Source of the DNA: Streptomyces pinistramenti
Lineage (GTDB): Bacteria; Actinomycetota; Actinomycetes; Streptomycetales; Streptomycetaceae
Assembly (NCBI RefSeq): GCF_020564935.1
Contig: NZ_JAJCXB010000003.1
Span: 124,001-188,000, forward strand
Direction of reading: 5' to 3'
DNA: 64,000 nt
The notes under the pieces are model-generated. The model was not told the DNA's origin. It made no database searches and worked only from the letters and a program-made list of their open reading frames with translations. The position numbers and the translations under genes are program-made. Positions 1 through 8,863 of the stretch are shown piece by piece; position 1 is the first letter of the stretch; every line of letters starts with the position of its first letter.

Positions 1-1607
1 CCTTCGACGACTCGATGCCCCAGATCCTCGGCGAACACGGCATCCACGCCCACCTGGTGACGGATCATCAGCACTACTGGGAGGACGGCGGCGCCACCTA
101 TCACGGCCGCTACCGCACCTTCGAGTTCTTCCGCGGCCAGGAGGGCGACGCCTGGAAGGGCCACGTCGCCGACCCTGACATCCCCGACGCCCTCCGCGTG
201 CGCTGCGGCGAGGGCTGGCGACAGGACTGGATCAACCGCCAGTACCTCAACGACGAGGCCGACCACCCGCAGACCCGCACCTTCGACGCGGGCCTGGAGT
301 TCCTGCACACGAACCACGCCGAGGACGGCTGGTTCCTGCAGATCGAGACGTTCGACCCGCACGAGCCGTTCTTCAGCTACGCCCGCCACAAGCAGCACTA
401 CGCGCACGCCTACGACGGCCCGCACTTCGACTGGCCCGACTACAAACAGGTCAGCGAGAGCGACGAACAGGTCGACCACGCCCGCTGCGAGTACGCGGCC
501 CTGCTGTCCATGTGCGACGCCTCCCTGGGCCGGGTCCTCGACACCATGGACGAACTCGCCCTCTGGGACGACACGTTGCTGATCGTCTGCACCGACCACG
601 GCCTGTTGCTCGGCGAGCACGGCTGGTGGGGAAAGAACGTCCAGCCCTGGTACGACGAGACCATCCACACCCCACTGTTCGTCTGGGATCCGCGCAGCCG
701 CGTCCGGGGCGAGCGCCGCACCGCCCTCGTGCAGACCATCGACCTGGCGCCCACGCTCCTGGAGCACTTCGGCCTCGCCCCCACCCCCGACATGCAGGGA
801 CACCCGCTTCAGCGGACTGTCGCCGACGACACCCCCGTACGCGAGGCGGGCCTGTTCGGCGCCTTCGGCGGCCACGTCAGCGTCACCGACGGCCGCCACG
901 TCTACATGCGCGCGAGCGCGGAGCGGACCAACCAGCCCCTGCACGAGCACACCCTCATGCCCACCCACATGCGCGGCCGCTTCGCCCCCGCCGAACTCAA
1001 GAGCGCCGAGCTGGTCCCGCCGTTCTCCTTCACCAAGGAGGTGCCGCTGGTGAAGGTGCCGGGCCACGCCATGTCCAACCCGTACGCCTTCGGAACCTTG
1101 CTCTACGACCTGGAAACCGACCCCGAGCAGCAACACCCGCTCGTCGACGACGCGTTGGAGCTGTGCATGGCGACGCTGCTGACCGACCTGCTGAGGACCT
1201 CGGACGCCCCGCGGGAGCAGTACGTGCGGCTCGGACTGCCGGAGTCCGGCCCGGTCACCGAAGCGCATCTGCTCGCCCGGACGCAGCGCCCTCAGGTGGA
1301 GGCGTCCACCGCACCCCCGCCCCGCCCGGAGGACTTCCCCACCGGCCCGCTCAGCGTCCACACCCCGCTGCGCGACCTGCTCGCCCACACCGAGGGCGAA
1401 CGCATCCTGCGTGCGCACTTCACGGCACTCCTGGACGGCCCGTTCGCCCGCATGGCCGGGGAGCTGTCCCTGCTCCAGATCGCCGCGTTCGCGGTCGGCC
1501 TCGTCCCCCGCGACCTGCTCCAGGCCATCGCCGCCGAACTCGCCGCCGCGTCGGCGCCTGAACTCGGGACCTCCTTGACCTCGATGGCGAACGCGGTCCA
1601 GTCGTAG
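1..1607 (+). CDS. Sulfatase-family hydrolase, 5'-truncated by the window
   Basis: The reading frame is already open at base 3, so the true start and the N-terminal catalytic Cys/Ser region lie outside the window. About 534 residues are visible. They show the alkaline-phosphatase-like sulfatase fold: a segment with DPHEPFF near residue 118, and the metal-site region CTDHGLLLGEHGWWGKN near residue 196, which in sulfatases supplies the metal-binding Asp-His and a downstream Lys. Sulfatases hydrolyse sulfate esters using a formylglycine. Because the activation motif is not visible, a phosphonate or phosphodiester substrate is equally possible. The C-terminal 130 residues are poorly conserved helical sequence. 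No signal peptide can be judged. Confidence 0.85.
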   Translation, partial: FDDSMPQILGEHGIHAHLVTDHQHYWEDGGATYHGRYRTFEFFRGQEGDAWKGHVADPDIPDALRVRCGEGWRQDWINRQYLNDEADHPQTRTFDAGLEFLHTNHAEDGWFLQIETFDPHEPFFSYARHKQHYAHAYDGPHFDWPDYKQVSESDEQVDHARCEYAALLSMCDASLGRVLDTMDELALWDDTLLIVCTDHGLLLGEHGWWGKNVQPWYDETIHTPLFVWDPRSRVRGERRTALVQTIDLAPTLLEHFGLAPTPDMQGHPLQRTVADDTPVREAGLFGAFGGHVSVTDGRHVYMRASAERTNQPLHEHTLMPTHMRGRFAPAELKSAELVPPFSFTKEVPLVKVPGHAMSNPYAFGTLLYDLETDPEQQHPLVDDALELCMATLLTDLLRTSDAPREQYVRLGLPESGPVTEAHLLARTQRPQVEASTAPPPRPEDFPTGPLSVHTPLRDLLAHTEGERILRAHFTALLDGPFARMAGELSLLQIAAFAVGLVPRDLLQAIAAELAAASAPELGTSLTSMANAVQS

Positions 1608-1610
1608 GGG

Positions 1611-1870
1611 TCAGACCTGCGGCAGGGAGAAGGGGACGTGTCCGACGGCTCGGCCGGTGGTGTCGAGGAGTCGGCCCATGCGTTTGCGGGAGTGGAGGAA
1701 ATCGGTGCGGTCGCTGACCTTCAGGTGCGGGAAGCGTTCCGCGAGGTGCGCCTCGAAGGGGGCGACGGCGTGCAGGCCGCGCAGCCGGACCATGACGAGG
1801 AGGTTGTCGGAGCCGCTGACGGACACGGCCAGGCGCACCTCTTCCCTTCGGGCCAGCGCGTTGCCCGTGG
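1611..1870 (-). pseudogene. Lrp/AsnC-family regulator, C-terminal fragment
   Basis: The last ~80 residues of an open frame running from 2276 down to 1611 resemble the C-terminal ligand-binding half of actinobacterial Lrp/AsnC regulators: SGSDNLLVMVRLRGLHAV, then FEAHLAERFPHLKVSDRT, KRMGRLLD and a GHVPFSLP end. The N-terminal helix-turn-helix and the first half of the ligand domain are missing. The fragment begins directly against a CRISPR-like repeat (1871-1899), and the frame continues into an unrelated SWIM-type fragment. This is a truncated gene rather than an intact regulator. Whether the chimeric frame is expressed cannot be told from sequence. Confidence 0.6.
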
Positions 1871-1960
1871 CGGAACACCCCCACGGCGGTGGGGGCAACG
1901 GCGGCCCCCGGTCTGCGGTCCGCTGTTTCTTCGGATCACCCCCACCGGCGTGGGGGTGAT
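1871..1960 (-). CRISPR. Two CRISPR-like repeats with one 32-nt spacer (type I-E geometry)
   Basis: Read on the minus strand, two 29-nt units lie at 1932-1960 and 1871-1899, exactly 61 nt apart, leaving a 32-nt spacer (1900-1931). Each has the architecture of type I-E repeats: a C-run/G-run hairpin (CCCCCAC...GTGGGGG) and a terminal CCG. The two units agree at 22 of 29 positions; the differences are in the loop and at the outer bases. The 29+32 spacing is what type I-E systems use. No cas gene is in the window and no third repeat is found 61 nt further on either side, so this is a relic or solitary mini-array. It lies inside a frame joining two truncated genes. Confidence 0.55.
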
Positions 1961-2000
1961 CCGGACGAGGCGGACGAGGCGGCGGTGGAAACGGAGCGCT

Positions 2001-2201
2001 CCCCGCGTATGCACTGGTCCCGTGGACCGCGGCGGTGATCCGGTCGTCGCCCACTTCCACGGCGGTCACCGCGTCCAGGTATCCCCGTCCTCGCTCGAAG
2101 GAACGCGGACCGGCCAGCGCGCGCAGGTCGTTCTCGGTGAATGCGGTGTTTCGTGCACACGATCCATTCAACCGGACGGTGACAGCGTCGCTCAGTGGCA
2201 T
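2001..2201 (-). pseudogene. SWIM zinc-finger family protein, N-terminal fragment
   Basis: From a candidate ATG at 2201 the frame reads FTENDLRALAGPRSFERG and then GYLDAVTAVEVGDDRITAAV. This resembles the N-terminal part of bacterial SWIM zinc-finger proteins, in which a charged FxxxDLRxLAGxRSFERGxxYL segment comes before the CxC...CxH zinc site. The homology stops near 2001. The zinc ligands never appear; a proline-rich stretch, the CRISPR-like repeats and an Lrp fragment follow in the same frame. An alternative upstream start (2276) would overlap the ABC permease stop. I read it as a truncated gene; family assignment is moderate. Confidence 0.5.
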
Positions 2202-2272
2202 CCGGGAATCCCGATGGTGTTGCCCGGGGTGCGGACGCGGCGGGGCGCCGGCTTGCCAGGCGCCCCGCCCCC

Positions 2273-3517
2273 TCACCCCGTAGCCAACGCCTCGGTAGGC
2301 GCCAGACGGGCAGCCCGCATCGACGGGTACACGCCCGCCGCCACCCCGATCGCGACCGCTCCGGCCGTGCCGGCGCCGACCGCTGACAGGGGGATGACCG
2401 GTGGCCAGCCCTGATAGACCGCGTAGGCGAGGGAGGCCAGGACGCCTACGGCTGTGCCCAGGATGCCGCCCAGGAGGGACAGGGCCACCGACTCGGTGAG
2501 GAACTGGCCGCGGATCTGGCCGCGGTGGGCGCCCAGGGCGCGGCGGAGGCCGATTTCGCGGCGGCGTTCCAGTACGGAGATGTACATCGTGTTGGCGACG
2601 CCGACGCCGCCGACCAGCAGGGCGACGCCCGCGAGGCCGAGGAAGAGGGCCGAGAACGTCGATGCGGTGGCGCGTTTCGCGGCCAGGGCGTCGGAGGGGC
2701 GGCTGACCTGGACCAGGCCGGGGGTCTGCGGGTAGACGGTGGCCGCGAGTACCGAGGCGACGTCTTCGATGGAGTCCTCGCGTGCCGTCGTGTAGACGAC
2801 CGTCGGATGCCCGTCGAAGTGCAGGACCTTCTTGGCGGCGCCCCAGCCGACCAGGACGGAGCGTTCCAGGTCGGGGGCGAGGCGCATCGGGCCGAGGACG
2901 CCGACGACGGTGAAGTAGGTGTCGCTGATGAGGACTTGGGGTGGTTCCTGGCCGGGGGTCAGGCGGGGGATGCCGAGCCGGGCCGCGGCTTCGTAGCCGA
3001 GGACGACGGTGGGGAAGGTGTCGGTCGTCGCGTTCAGGAACGTACCGGAGCTGACCGTGCCGTTCACCGCGGACAGCAGGTCGGTCCGGGCCGCGAGCAC
3101 GGTCAGGCCGAGGCCGTCGTTGGGGTCGGTGCGGTCCGAACGGCGCACCAGGGCATGGGTGTTGGCGACGGCGCTCGCATGGGTGACGGGGCCGATCCGC
3201 CGGACCATGTCCGGTGCCTCCTCGGGCAGGAGGACGGGCGGTTTCCGGTTGGGCACGGGTTCGGCGCGCAGCGTGTTCGTGCCCAGCGCGGACAGCTGCT
3301 GGTCGAGGTGGCGCTGGCTGGAGGCCGGGATGCTGGTCACCAGGATCAGGGTGGCGATGCCGATGGAGATGCCGAGCGCGGAGAGCGCGGCGCGCATCCG
3401 GCGGGTGCGGATCCCGAGCAGGCCCAGGCGCAGCACGTCGGAGGGGGCGAGCCGGACCGGGCGGCTGGGGTCGGCGTCCGGGCCGCTCGGGCCGGGGACG
3501 GTGTCGGTGCGTTTCAC
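2273..3517 (-). CDS. ABC transporter permease, MacB/FtsX-like
   Basis: This 414-residue permease has the MacB layout. A short cytoplasmic N-terminus is followed by a first membrane helix (about 36-60), a large extracytoplasmic MacB-PCD-like domain (about 65-285), and three C-terminal helices of the FtsX domain, with the conserved cytoplasmic loop [18 protein letters not shown] between the first two. It should pair with the ATPase encoded immediately upstream (starts and stops overlap by 4 bp, ATGA) and the adaptor before it. Tripartite exporters of this type move peptides, lipids or antibiotics outward, or transmit mechanical force to cell-wall enzymes; the substrate here is unknown. The start is set by the ATGA overlap. 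Confidence 0.9.
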   Translation of the reverse strand: MKRTDTVPGPSGPDADPSRPVRLAPSDVLRLGLLGIRTRRMRAALSALGISIGIATLILVTSIPASSQRHLDQQLSALGTNTLRAEPVPNRKPPVLLPEEAPDMVRRIGPVTHASAVANTHALVRRSDRTDPNDGLGLTVLAARTDLLSAVNGTVSSGTFLNATTDTFPTVVLGYEAAARLGIPRLTPGQEPPQVLISDTYFTVVGVLGPMRLAPDLERSVLVGWGAAKKVLHFDGHPTVVYTTAREDSIEDVASVLAATVYPQTPGLVQVSRPSDALAAKRATASTFSALFLGLAGVALLVGGVGVANTMYISVLERRREIGLRRALGAHRGQIRGQFLTESVALSLLGGILGTAVGVLASLAYAVYQGWPPVIPLSAVGAGTAGAVAIGVAAGVYPSMRAARLAPTEALATG

Positions 3518-4275
3518 TGCGGGCCCCCGGTGTGCGCTGCGGTGTCGGCGACGATGCGGCCGTCGCGGATCTCGACCCGGCGCGGGAGCCGGGCCGCGAG
3601 GTCCCGTTCGTGGGTGATGACCGCGATGGTGGTGCCCTCGGCGTTCAGCCGGACGAGCAGGTCGAGGACGGCCTGGCTGTTGGCCGTGTCGAGGGCGCCG
3701 GTCGGCTCGTCGGCGAGGACCAGCGCGGGCCCGTTGACCAGGGCGCGGGCGATGGCCACACGCTGCCGCTCGCCGCCCGAGAGCTGGTGCGGCAGGTGCC
3801 CGACGCGGTGGCCGAGCCCGACCCTCTCCAGCGCGGCGACCGCCAGCGGCCTGCGCTGCCGCCGGGGCACCCCCGCGTACAGCAGCCCGGTGGCGACGTT
3901 CTCCGCGGCGCTCAGGCCGTCGGTGAGGTGGAACTGCTGGAAGACGAAGCCGAGCCAGCGTCCGCGCAGCGCCGACAGGCGGCGGTCGGACAGCCGGGCC
4001 GGGTCCTCGCCGCCGATCTCGACCGAGCCGCTGGTCGGCAGGTCGAGGGTGCCCATGATGTTCAGCAGCGTCGATTTGCCGGACCCGGAAGGGCCGACGA
4101 TGGCGAGCAGGTCACCGTCGGCGATGGTGAGCGAGACGTCGTCGAGCGCCTTGACGCCGCCGTGGTACGCCTTCGTCGCGTTCTTGACGGTGAGGACGGG
4201 CGGGCCGGTCCGGCGGGGGAGCGGGGCGGCGGCCGGCGCGCCGTCGGCGGCCGGTGCGGTGTGCGGCAGGGTCAC
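3514..4275 (-). CDS. ABC transporter ATP-binding protein, MacB/LolD-like
   Basis: The 253-residue nucleotide-binding subunit carries Walker [10 protein letters not shown] (about residue 61), a Q-loop FQQFHL, the ABC signature [15 protein letters not shown], Walker [13 protein letters not shown] and the switch His in VITHERD. The signature and the DEPTGALD form are typical of the MacB/LolD subfamily that serves FtsX-type permeases. It overlaps the permease downstream by 4 bp and the adaptor upstream by 4 bp, so the three are translationally coupled. The first ~28 residues are an Ala/Pro-rich extension before the core begins at [11 protein letters not shown]. Confidence 0.95.
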   Translation of the reverse strand: MTLPHTAPAADGAPAAAPLPRRTGPPVLTVKNATKAYHGGVKALDDVSLTIADGDLLAIVGPSGSGKSTLLNIMGTLDLPTSGSVEIGGEDPARLSDRRLSALRGRWLGFVFQQFHLTDGLSAAENVATGLLYAGVPRRQRRPLAVAALERVGLGHRVGHLPHQLSGGERQRVAIARALVNGPALVLADEPTGALDTANSQAVLDLLVRLNAEGTTIAVITHERDLAARLPRRVEIRDGRIVADTAAHTGGPQ

Positions 4276-5402
4276 GACGTGGTCACCACCCGGTCGCCTT
4301 CCTTGACGCCCGCACCCGAGACCTCGACCATGCCCTTCGCGAACAACCCGGTCTTGACGGCGGCAAGTTGGCCACCGGGCCGCTGGAGCGCGTAGCCGCC
4401 CTCGCGCAGTGCGAGCAGCGAGCCGACCGGGACGGCGAGCACCTGCTCGCGCTTCTCCGTCGTGAAGGTGACCTGCACGGACGCCGAGCTGAGGTCCTTC
4501 ACCGCGGCGCTGTCCTTCGGCTCGACCGTGACCTGGAGCGTGGCTTCGGATGCCGTGCCCGAGGCGTCGTCATCGGTTCCGCCCTGCACGGTCTGCCCCA
4601 CCGAAGTGACCTTGCCCGGCGCGGTCTTGGTGTTGGGCAGGGTGAGGGTGACGGAGTCGCCCTTGTGGATCGGACCGGAGTCCTGCGCGTCCACCTTCAC
4701 CCGGATCGACTTGCGGACGGACGTGACGGTCAGCACCTCCGACGCCGCCGGATCCCCGAGCTGCGCCTTGATGCCGCTGACCCGGTAGGGGCCGGGCAGC
4801 ACGACGATGTGCCCGGGGACGAGCTTCCCGGTCTCCTGCTGCTTGGTGTCGTGCTGCCAGCGCTTGAGCGCGGCGAGCAGCGCGGGGGTCAGTTCGGTGC
4901 CGGGCTCCGTGTCTCCGCTGGAGGCGGTCGCCCGCGGCGTCGGGCCGGTGTCGTAGCCGAGCGCCCGGAGGTTCTCGGCGAGTACGGTCACGTCCCGCCC
5001 GCCGGTCCCCGCGGTGCTGAGGGTGCGGAAGAACGGGGTGTCGCCGAAGAACACCATGACGGGTTGGTCGTCGACCCAGTACAGCGGCTTGCCGCGGGAC
5101 ACCGGGGCGCCCGTCTTCGGCAGCCGGGTCACCGCTCCCTTTCCGGTGCCCTTGACGGTCCGCTGCCCGCCGAAGCCGAGGGCGCCGGGCAGGGTCCGGC
5201 TGTCGGCGAGGTCCATCCGCACGACTTTGGTCGTCCCCGCGGAGGGGGCGCCGGCCTTCTTGGGCTGCTGGTCACGGCCGTGCGCGGACAGCGCCACCGC
5301 ACCGGCGGCGCCCCCGGCGAGTACCGCCACGGCCACCGCCGCCACCGCGACCCGCCTGCCCCGGCTGCGGCCGGGCGCCGGTGCACTGTCAGTGCTTGAC
5401 AC
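4272..5402 (-). CDS. Membrane-anchored efflux adaptor with peptidoglycan-binding-like domain
   Basis: This 376-residue protein has a basic N-terminus and a single anchor helix (about 17-40). A segment resembling a PG_binding_1 repeat follows ([13 protein letters not shown] ... [11 protein letters not shown], about 145-195), then beta-rich HlyD/MFP-type barrel sequence ([21 protein letters not shown]) to the C-terminus. Actinobacterial MacAB-like systems use such adaptors to couple the permease to the cell wall. Its stop overlaps the ATPase start by 4 bp and its start overlaps the lipoprotein gene by 14 bp, so all four genes look like one operon. An N-terminal signal anchor is likely rather than a cleaved peptide, because no lipobox follows the helix. 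Confidence 0.85.
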   Translation of the reverse strand: MSSTDSAPAPGRSRGRRVAVAAVAVAVLAGGAAGAVALSAHGRDQQPKKAGAPSAGTTKVVRMDLADSRTLPGALGFGGQRTVKGTGKGAVTRLPKTGAPVSRGKPLYWVDDQPVMVFFGDTPFFRTLSTAGTGGRDVTVLAENLRALGYDTGPTPRATASSGDTEPGTELTPALLAALKRWQHDTKQQETGKLVPGHIVVLPGPYRVSGIKAQLGDPAASEVLTVTSVRKSIRVKVDAQDSGPIHKGDSVTLTLPNTKTAPGKVTSVGQTVQGGTDDDASGTASEATLQVTVEPKDSAAVKDLSSASVQVTFTTEKREQVLAVPVGSLLALREGGYALQRPGGQLAAVKTGLFAKGMVEVSGAGVKEGDRVVTTS

Positions 5403-6027
5403 TGAAGGACTCCTTCTGGCACACCTTGCTGGCCTTGAACTCCTCGGCTTCGGGCATGCCGTTGTCGTCGTCGTACGTGTAGCCGTTCGCGACGCCGTGC
5501 TCGTCCTGGGTCATGTGGATGTGCGCGCCCTTGGCCTTGAGGCACTTCACGAAGACGCGGTATTGGTCCGTGTAGTGCGGGTTGACGTTCGAGTCCAGCT
5601 CAGGAGGCTGGAGGGGCAGCTTCACCAGACACGCGTCGTAGGCCGGCTTGTACTTCTTGGCGATCTCCATGCTCTGCATCGGCGCCGCCTGCTTGGCGCC
5701 CGCCATTCCGGCCCGCTTGGTGTTCATGGGGACGCCGTGGGCCTGGAGGCAGGCGTTGTAGGCGTCGCCGAGCCTGTCCCTCTCCTCGTCCGAGGAGTCC
5801 ATGCGCAACTGGGGCCGCCGGGAGTCGGTCTTCGACGACTCCGACGCACCGGGCTTGCCGTCCGATGCCGGGCTTCCGGTCTCCAGGGTCGAGACACCGT
5901 CCTTGCCGGCCTTGGCATCGCCACCGTCGCCCGCGCCACAGGCGGTGAGCACGGTCGCCGCGAGAAGCGCGCAGACGGAGAACGCGGCCGTACGGACCGC
6001 GGGGCTCAGAGGTTTCGTGTTCCGCAT
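5389..6027 (-). CDS. Secreted lipoprotein, unknown function
   Basis: The predicted 212-residue protein starts MRNTKPL (ATG at 6027; an ATG at 6042 would put extra residues before the signal). It has a signal peptide ending in the lipobox LTAC, followed by a Gly/Asp/Lys-rich linker. The mature part contains three Cys in a repeated theme, A(Y)xxCL near YNACLQAHGV, YDACLVKL and FVKCLKAKG, which suggests a helical repeat fold. It leads the exporter operon and is divergent from the response regulator. A sensor-linked or substrate-binding accessory role for the exporter is plausible, but the family is not recognised. Confidence 0.75.
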   Translation of the reverse strand: MRNTKPLSPAVRTAAFSVCALLAATVLTACGAGDGGDAKAGKDGVSTLETGSPASDGKPGASESSKTDSRRPQLRMDSSDEERDRLGDAYNACLQAHGVPMNTKRAGMAGAKQAAPMQSMEIAKKYKPAYDACLVKLPLQPPELDSNVNPHYTDQYRVFVKCLKAKGAHIHMTQDEHGVANGYTYDDDNGMPEAEEFKASKVCQKESFSVKH

Positions 6028-6049
6028 GCCGCCCAGCATCACGACGACT

Positions 6050-6069
6050 TGTCAGGAAGCTGTCAGGAA
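6050..6069. promoter_or_regulatory. Direct-repeat response-regulator box (candidate)
   Basis: Two identical 9-mers, TGTCAGGAA, lie at 6050-6058 and 6061-6069, spaced 11 bp start to start. They are in the 111-bp intergenic region between the divergent lipoprotein (5' end 6027) and response regulator (ATG 6139). Tandem direct repeats at one helical turn are the usual binding pattern of OmpR-family regulators. The site lies just upstream of the exporter operon start codon, so it could control that operon and the regulator's own promoter. Confidence 0.5.
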
Positions 6070-6138
6070 CTCATGGCGTGCTCATAGGGGTCGTGCCCGG
6101 CCGCCCCGGGCGGCGCACGGCGTTCCTAGACTCACTGC

Positions 6139-6915
6139 ATGTGTGCACGCGTGGTCGTCGCCGAGGACGACGGGAAACAGGCGGAGCTGGTCCGCCGCTA
6201 TCTGGAACACGAGGGCCACGACGTGGTCGTGGTGCACGACGGCGCGACGGCGCTCGCGGAGCTGCGCCGCCGTCCACCGGACCTGCTGATCCTCGACGTG
6301 ATGATGCCGTTCATCGACGGCCTCGACGTGTGCCGGATCGTGCGCGCCGAGGCGGGCCTCGCCGCCCTGCCGGTGCTGATGCTGACCGCCCGTTCCACCG
6401 AGGACGACCTGCTGCTCGGCCTGGACCTGGGCGCGGACGACTACATGTCCAAACCGTTCAGCCCGCGCGAACTGATGGCCCGCGCCCGGTCCCTGCTGCG
6501 GCGCGGCGGCCGCGCGGGCGGGGGCGCGGACGCGGCCGTGCCGGACCCCGTACTGCGGGTCGGGCCGCTGACCGTCGACCCCGGACGCCACGAGGTGTGG
6601 GCCCACGACCGCCGCATCCACTGCACACCGGGCGAGTTCAGGCTGCTTGAGGTGCTGGCATCGCGTCCGGGACAGGTCTTCAGCCGCGCGCAGATCCTGG
6701 AGCGGCTGCACGGCTTCGACCGCTACATCACCGCGCGGACCGTGGACGTGCACGTGATGAACCTCCGCAAGAAGATCGAGCAGGACCCGCGCAGCGCCCG
6801 CCGGCTGGTGACGGTGTACGGCGTCGGCTACAAACTCGTCGACGAGGAGCCGCCCGCCGACCGGGCGGACCCCGGGCCCGCCACCGGCCGGAGGGACGCC
6901 CGCCATGGGCCCTGA
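6139..6915 (+). CDS. OmpR-family response regulator
   Basis: The 258-residue regulator has a receiver domain (1-120) with the acidic pair at E9-D10-D11, the phosphoacceptor D53 in LLILDVMMP, a conserved Thr in MLTARS and the Lys in MSKPFSP. A winged-helix Trans_reg_C domain follows (about 140-235) with RTVDVHVMNLRKKIE and VYGVGYKLV. A short acidic/proline-rich tail follows. The stop overlaps the start of the histidine kinase gene by 11 bp, so the pair is co-transcribed. The adjacent divergent exporter operon and the direct repeat between them make that operon its most likely target. Confidence 0.95.
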   Translation: MCARVVVAEDDGKQAELVRRYLEHEGHDVVVVHDGATALAELRRRPPDLLILDVMMPFIDGLDVCRIVRAEAGLAALPVLMLTARSTEDDLLLGLDLGADDYMSKPFSPRELMARARSLLRRGGRAGGGADAAVPDPVLRVGPLTVDPGRHEVWAHDRRIHCTPGEFRLLEVLASRPGQVFSRAQILERLHGFDRYITARTVDVHVMNLRKKIEQDPRSARRLVTVYGVGYKLVDEEPPADRADPGPATGRRDARHGP

Positions 6916-8797
6916 CACGAGCCGGCCCGACGGCGATGAAGCTTCCAAGTCCCGCCGCGCCGCGCCCCGTTGGCGCTTCACGCCGAAACCGCTGCGCCGT
7001 GAGGTGCCGCTGCGCCGCAGTCTGCTGCTGCGGCTGCTGGCGGTGTCCGTGGTCGTGTCCGTCTGCTCGGTCGCCGCCACCGCGTACGTCGTCGTCCAGA
7101 TGACGGCCGTCGCGATCCGCCAGGAACAGGGCCAGGCGCTGGCCGACGACGCCAAGGCGTACGACGCGCTGCTCGGCTACGCGGCCCGGCACCCGGACTG
7201 GTCGGACGTCACCGGCACGGTGGCCGCGCTCGCCCGCAGGACGGGCCACCGCATCGTGCTGACCAGCCGGGGCCACCCGCAGCCGGTCGCCGACTCCGAC
7301 CCGGAACCCGGCGTACCGTTCCGGCCGCCCGCCAAGCCCACCGCCGTCATCGACCCGCTCTCCGTCAACCCCGACCTGCTGCCCCGCTCGGCGAGCGACC
7401 GGATCGACCCGCGTGCGGCAGGGCCGTTCCTGCTGCCCCGGGGCGAACGCGACAGACTCGACATCGTCGCCTCGCGGGTCCAGGCGTGCCTGCGGGAGGT
7501 CGGTCAGGAGGACGTCCGCATCGAAAGGGAGCCGAGCGGGCGGTCCCGGCTGGTGCTTCCGCCCGGCGCGAGCACCACGGTCCGGTGCGCAATCACGGCC
7601 CTCGACGACCCCACCCCCACCGAGAAGAAGGCGCTGTCCGCGCTCAGCACCCTCGTCAACACCTGCCTCGCCCACCGCGGCGCGCCCGCCGTGACCCTGT
7701 CGCTCGACGGCCGCGGCAGGCCGGTGGTCGCGGGGCGCGAGACCGGCAGGACCCAGGTCTCCTCGTGCGTCGCCACCAGCCGCGCGGAACAACTCGCCCC
7801 GTACGTCGCGCCCGCCGCGCAGCTCTACGTCTCCAGTCCGGGCCGCGCCGCGACCACCTTCTTCGCCCTGTCCCCGGCCAACAAGGCGCGGATCGCCGGG
7901 GGCGCGGCGCTGGTGCTGCTGGTGACCGTCGCCGTCACCGTCCTGGCCGGCATCCGGCTGGTGCGTCCGCTGCGCGCGCTGACCGCCGCGGTGCAGCGGC
8001 TTGCGGAGGGCGACGCGTCCGCCCAGGTGCGGGTGACCGGCGGCGACGAGATCGGCCGGCTGTCGGTCGCCTTCAACTCGATGGCCGGACGGCGCGCGGA
8101 GCTTGAACGGCTGCGCAAGGCGATGGTCAGCGACGTGGCGCACGAGCTGCGCACGCCGCTGAGCAACATCCGGGGCTGGCTGGAGGCGGCCGAGGACGGC
8201 GTCGTCGACAACGACGCGGACCTGCTGGCCTCCGTACTCGAAGAGGCGCTGCTGCTCCAGCACATCATCGACGACCTGCGCGATCTGGCGGCGGCCGACG
8301 CGGGCGAGCTGCGGCTGTCGAAGGTGCCGGTGCAGGTCGCGGACGTGCTGGCGCAGACCGCGAACGCGCACCGCGCCGACGCGGACGCGAGCGGCGTGAC
8401 GCTCACCGTCACCGCCGACGACGAAACGCTCATCGACGCGGACCCGGTCCGGCTGCGGCAGATGACCGGCAACCTGGTCTCCAACGCGATCCGGCACACC
8501 CCCCGCGGCGGCACGGTGACCCTGCACTCCCGGGCGGCGGACGGAACCGTACGGATCGACGTGGCCGACACGGGTGCGGGCATCGCGCCGGACGAACTCC
8601 CGCACGTCTTCGACCGTTTCTGGCGCGCCGAGAAGTCCCGCAGCCGACAGACCGGCGGCAGCGGCCTCGGCCTGTCGATCGTGCGCAAACTCGCGGAGAC
8701 GCACGGCGGCACCGTCACGGCACGCAGCGCACCGGGCGCGGGCTCCGTCTTCCGGCTCACCCTTCCGCTGCCCCCGCAGCCGGGCGACGACGGCTGA
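6905..8797 (+). CDS. Membrane sensor histidine kinase
   Basis: The kinase has 630 residues. TM1 is at about 38-62 and TM2 at about 333-355, and they enclose an unusually large extracytoplasmic sensor region of about 270 residues containing several Cys. A HAMP domain follows (RLVRPLRALTAAVQRLAEGD). HisKA has the phospho-His in VSDVAHELRTPL, and HATPase_c has the N-box NLVSNAIRHTP, G1 DTGAGI and G2 GSGLGLSIV. It should autophosphorylate in response to an envelope signal and phosphorylate the regulator encoded upstream. An unusual GRRAELERL appears where many family members have ARLE-type linker sequence before the H-box; the catalytic residues look intact. Confidence 0.95.
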   Translation: MGPDTSRPDGDEASKSRRAAPRWRFTPKPLRREVPLRRSLLLRLLAVSVVVSVCSVAATAYVVVQMTAVAIRQEQGQALADDAKAYDALLGYAARHPDWSDVTGTVAALARRTGHRIVLTSRGHPQPVADSDPEPGVPFRPPAKPTAVIDPLSVNPDLLPRSASDRIDPRAAGPFLLPRGERDRLDIVASRVQACLREVGQEDVRIEREPSGRSRLVLPPGASTTVRCAITALDDPTPTEKKALSALSTLVNTCLAHRGAPAVTLSLDGRGRPVVAGRETGRTQVSSCVATSRAEQLAPYVAPAAQLYVSSPGRAATTFFALSPANKARIAGGAALVLLVTVAVTVLAGIRLVRPLRALTAAVQRLAEGDASAQVRVTGGDEIGRLSVAFNSMAGRRAELERLRKAMVSDVAHELRTPLSNIRGWLEAAEDGVVDNDADLLASVLEEALLLQHIIDDLRDLAAADAGELRLSKVPVQVADVLAQTANAHRADADASGVTLTVTADDETLIDADPVRLRQMTGNLVSNAIRHTPRGGTVTLHSRAADGTVRIDVADTGAGIAPDELPHVFDRFWRAEKSRSRQTGGSGLGLSIVRKLAETHGGTVTARSAPGAGSVFRLTLPLPPQPGDDG

Positions 8798-8803
8798 CGG
8801 CGA

Positions 8804-8836
8804 CGGCCCGGACGGACCATGGTGCCGTCCGGGCCG
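8804..8836. terminator. Bidirectional hairpin terminator
   Basis: A perfect 12-bp GC stem (CGGCCCGGACGG at 8804-8815 with its complement at 8825-8836) encloses a 9-nt loop in the gap between the convergent kinase and amidase genes. There is no T-run, which is normal for Streptomyces terminators. Confidence 0.7.
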
Positions 8837-8863
8837 CCGCCGCACCGGCCCGCCGGGCGCCGA

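Noticed and set aside
1810..2021. Further CRISPR repeats 61 nt on either side of the pair
   Set aside because: The expected positions (1810-1838 and about 1993-2021) do not show the hairpin or the conserved ends; they match the flanking gene fragments instead.
6728..8845. A 705-codon minus-strand frame
   Set aside because: It is the shadow of the response regulator and histidine kinase, both with complete motifs.
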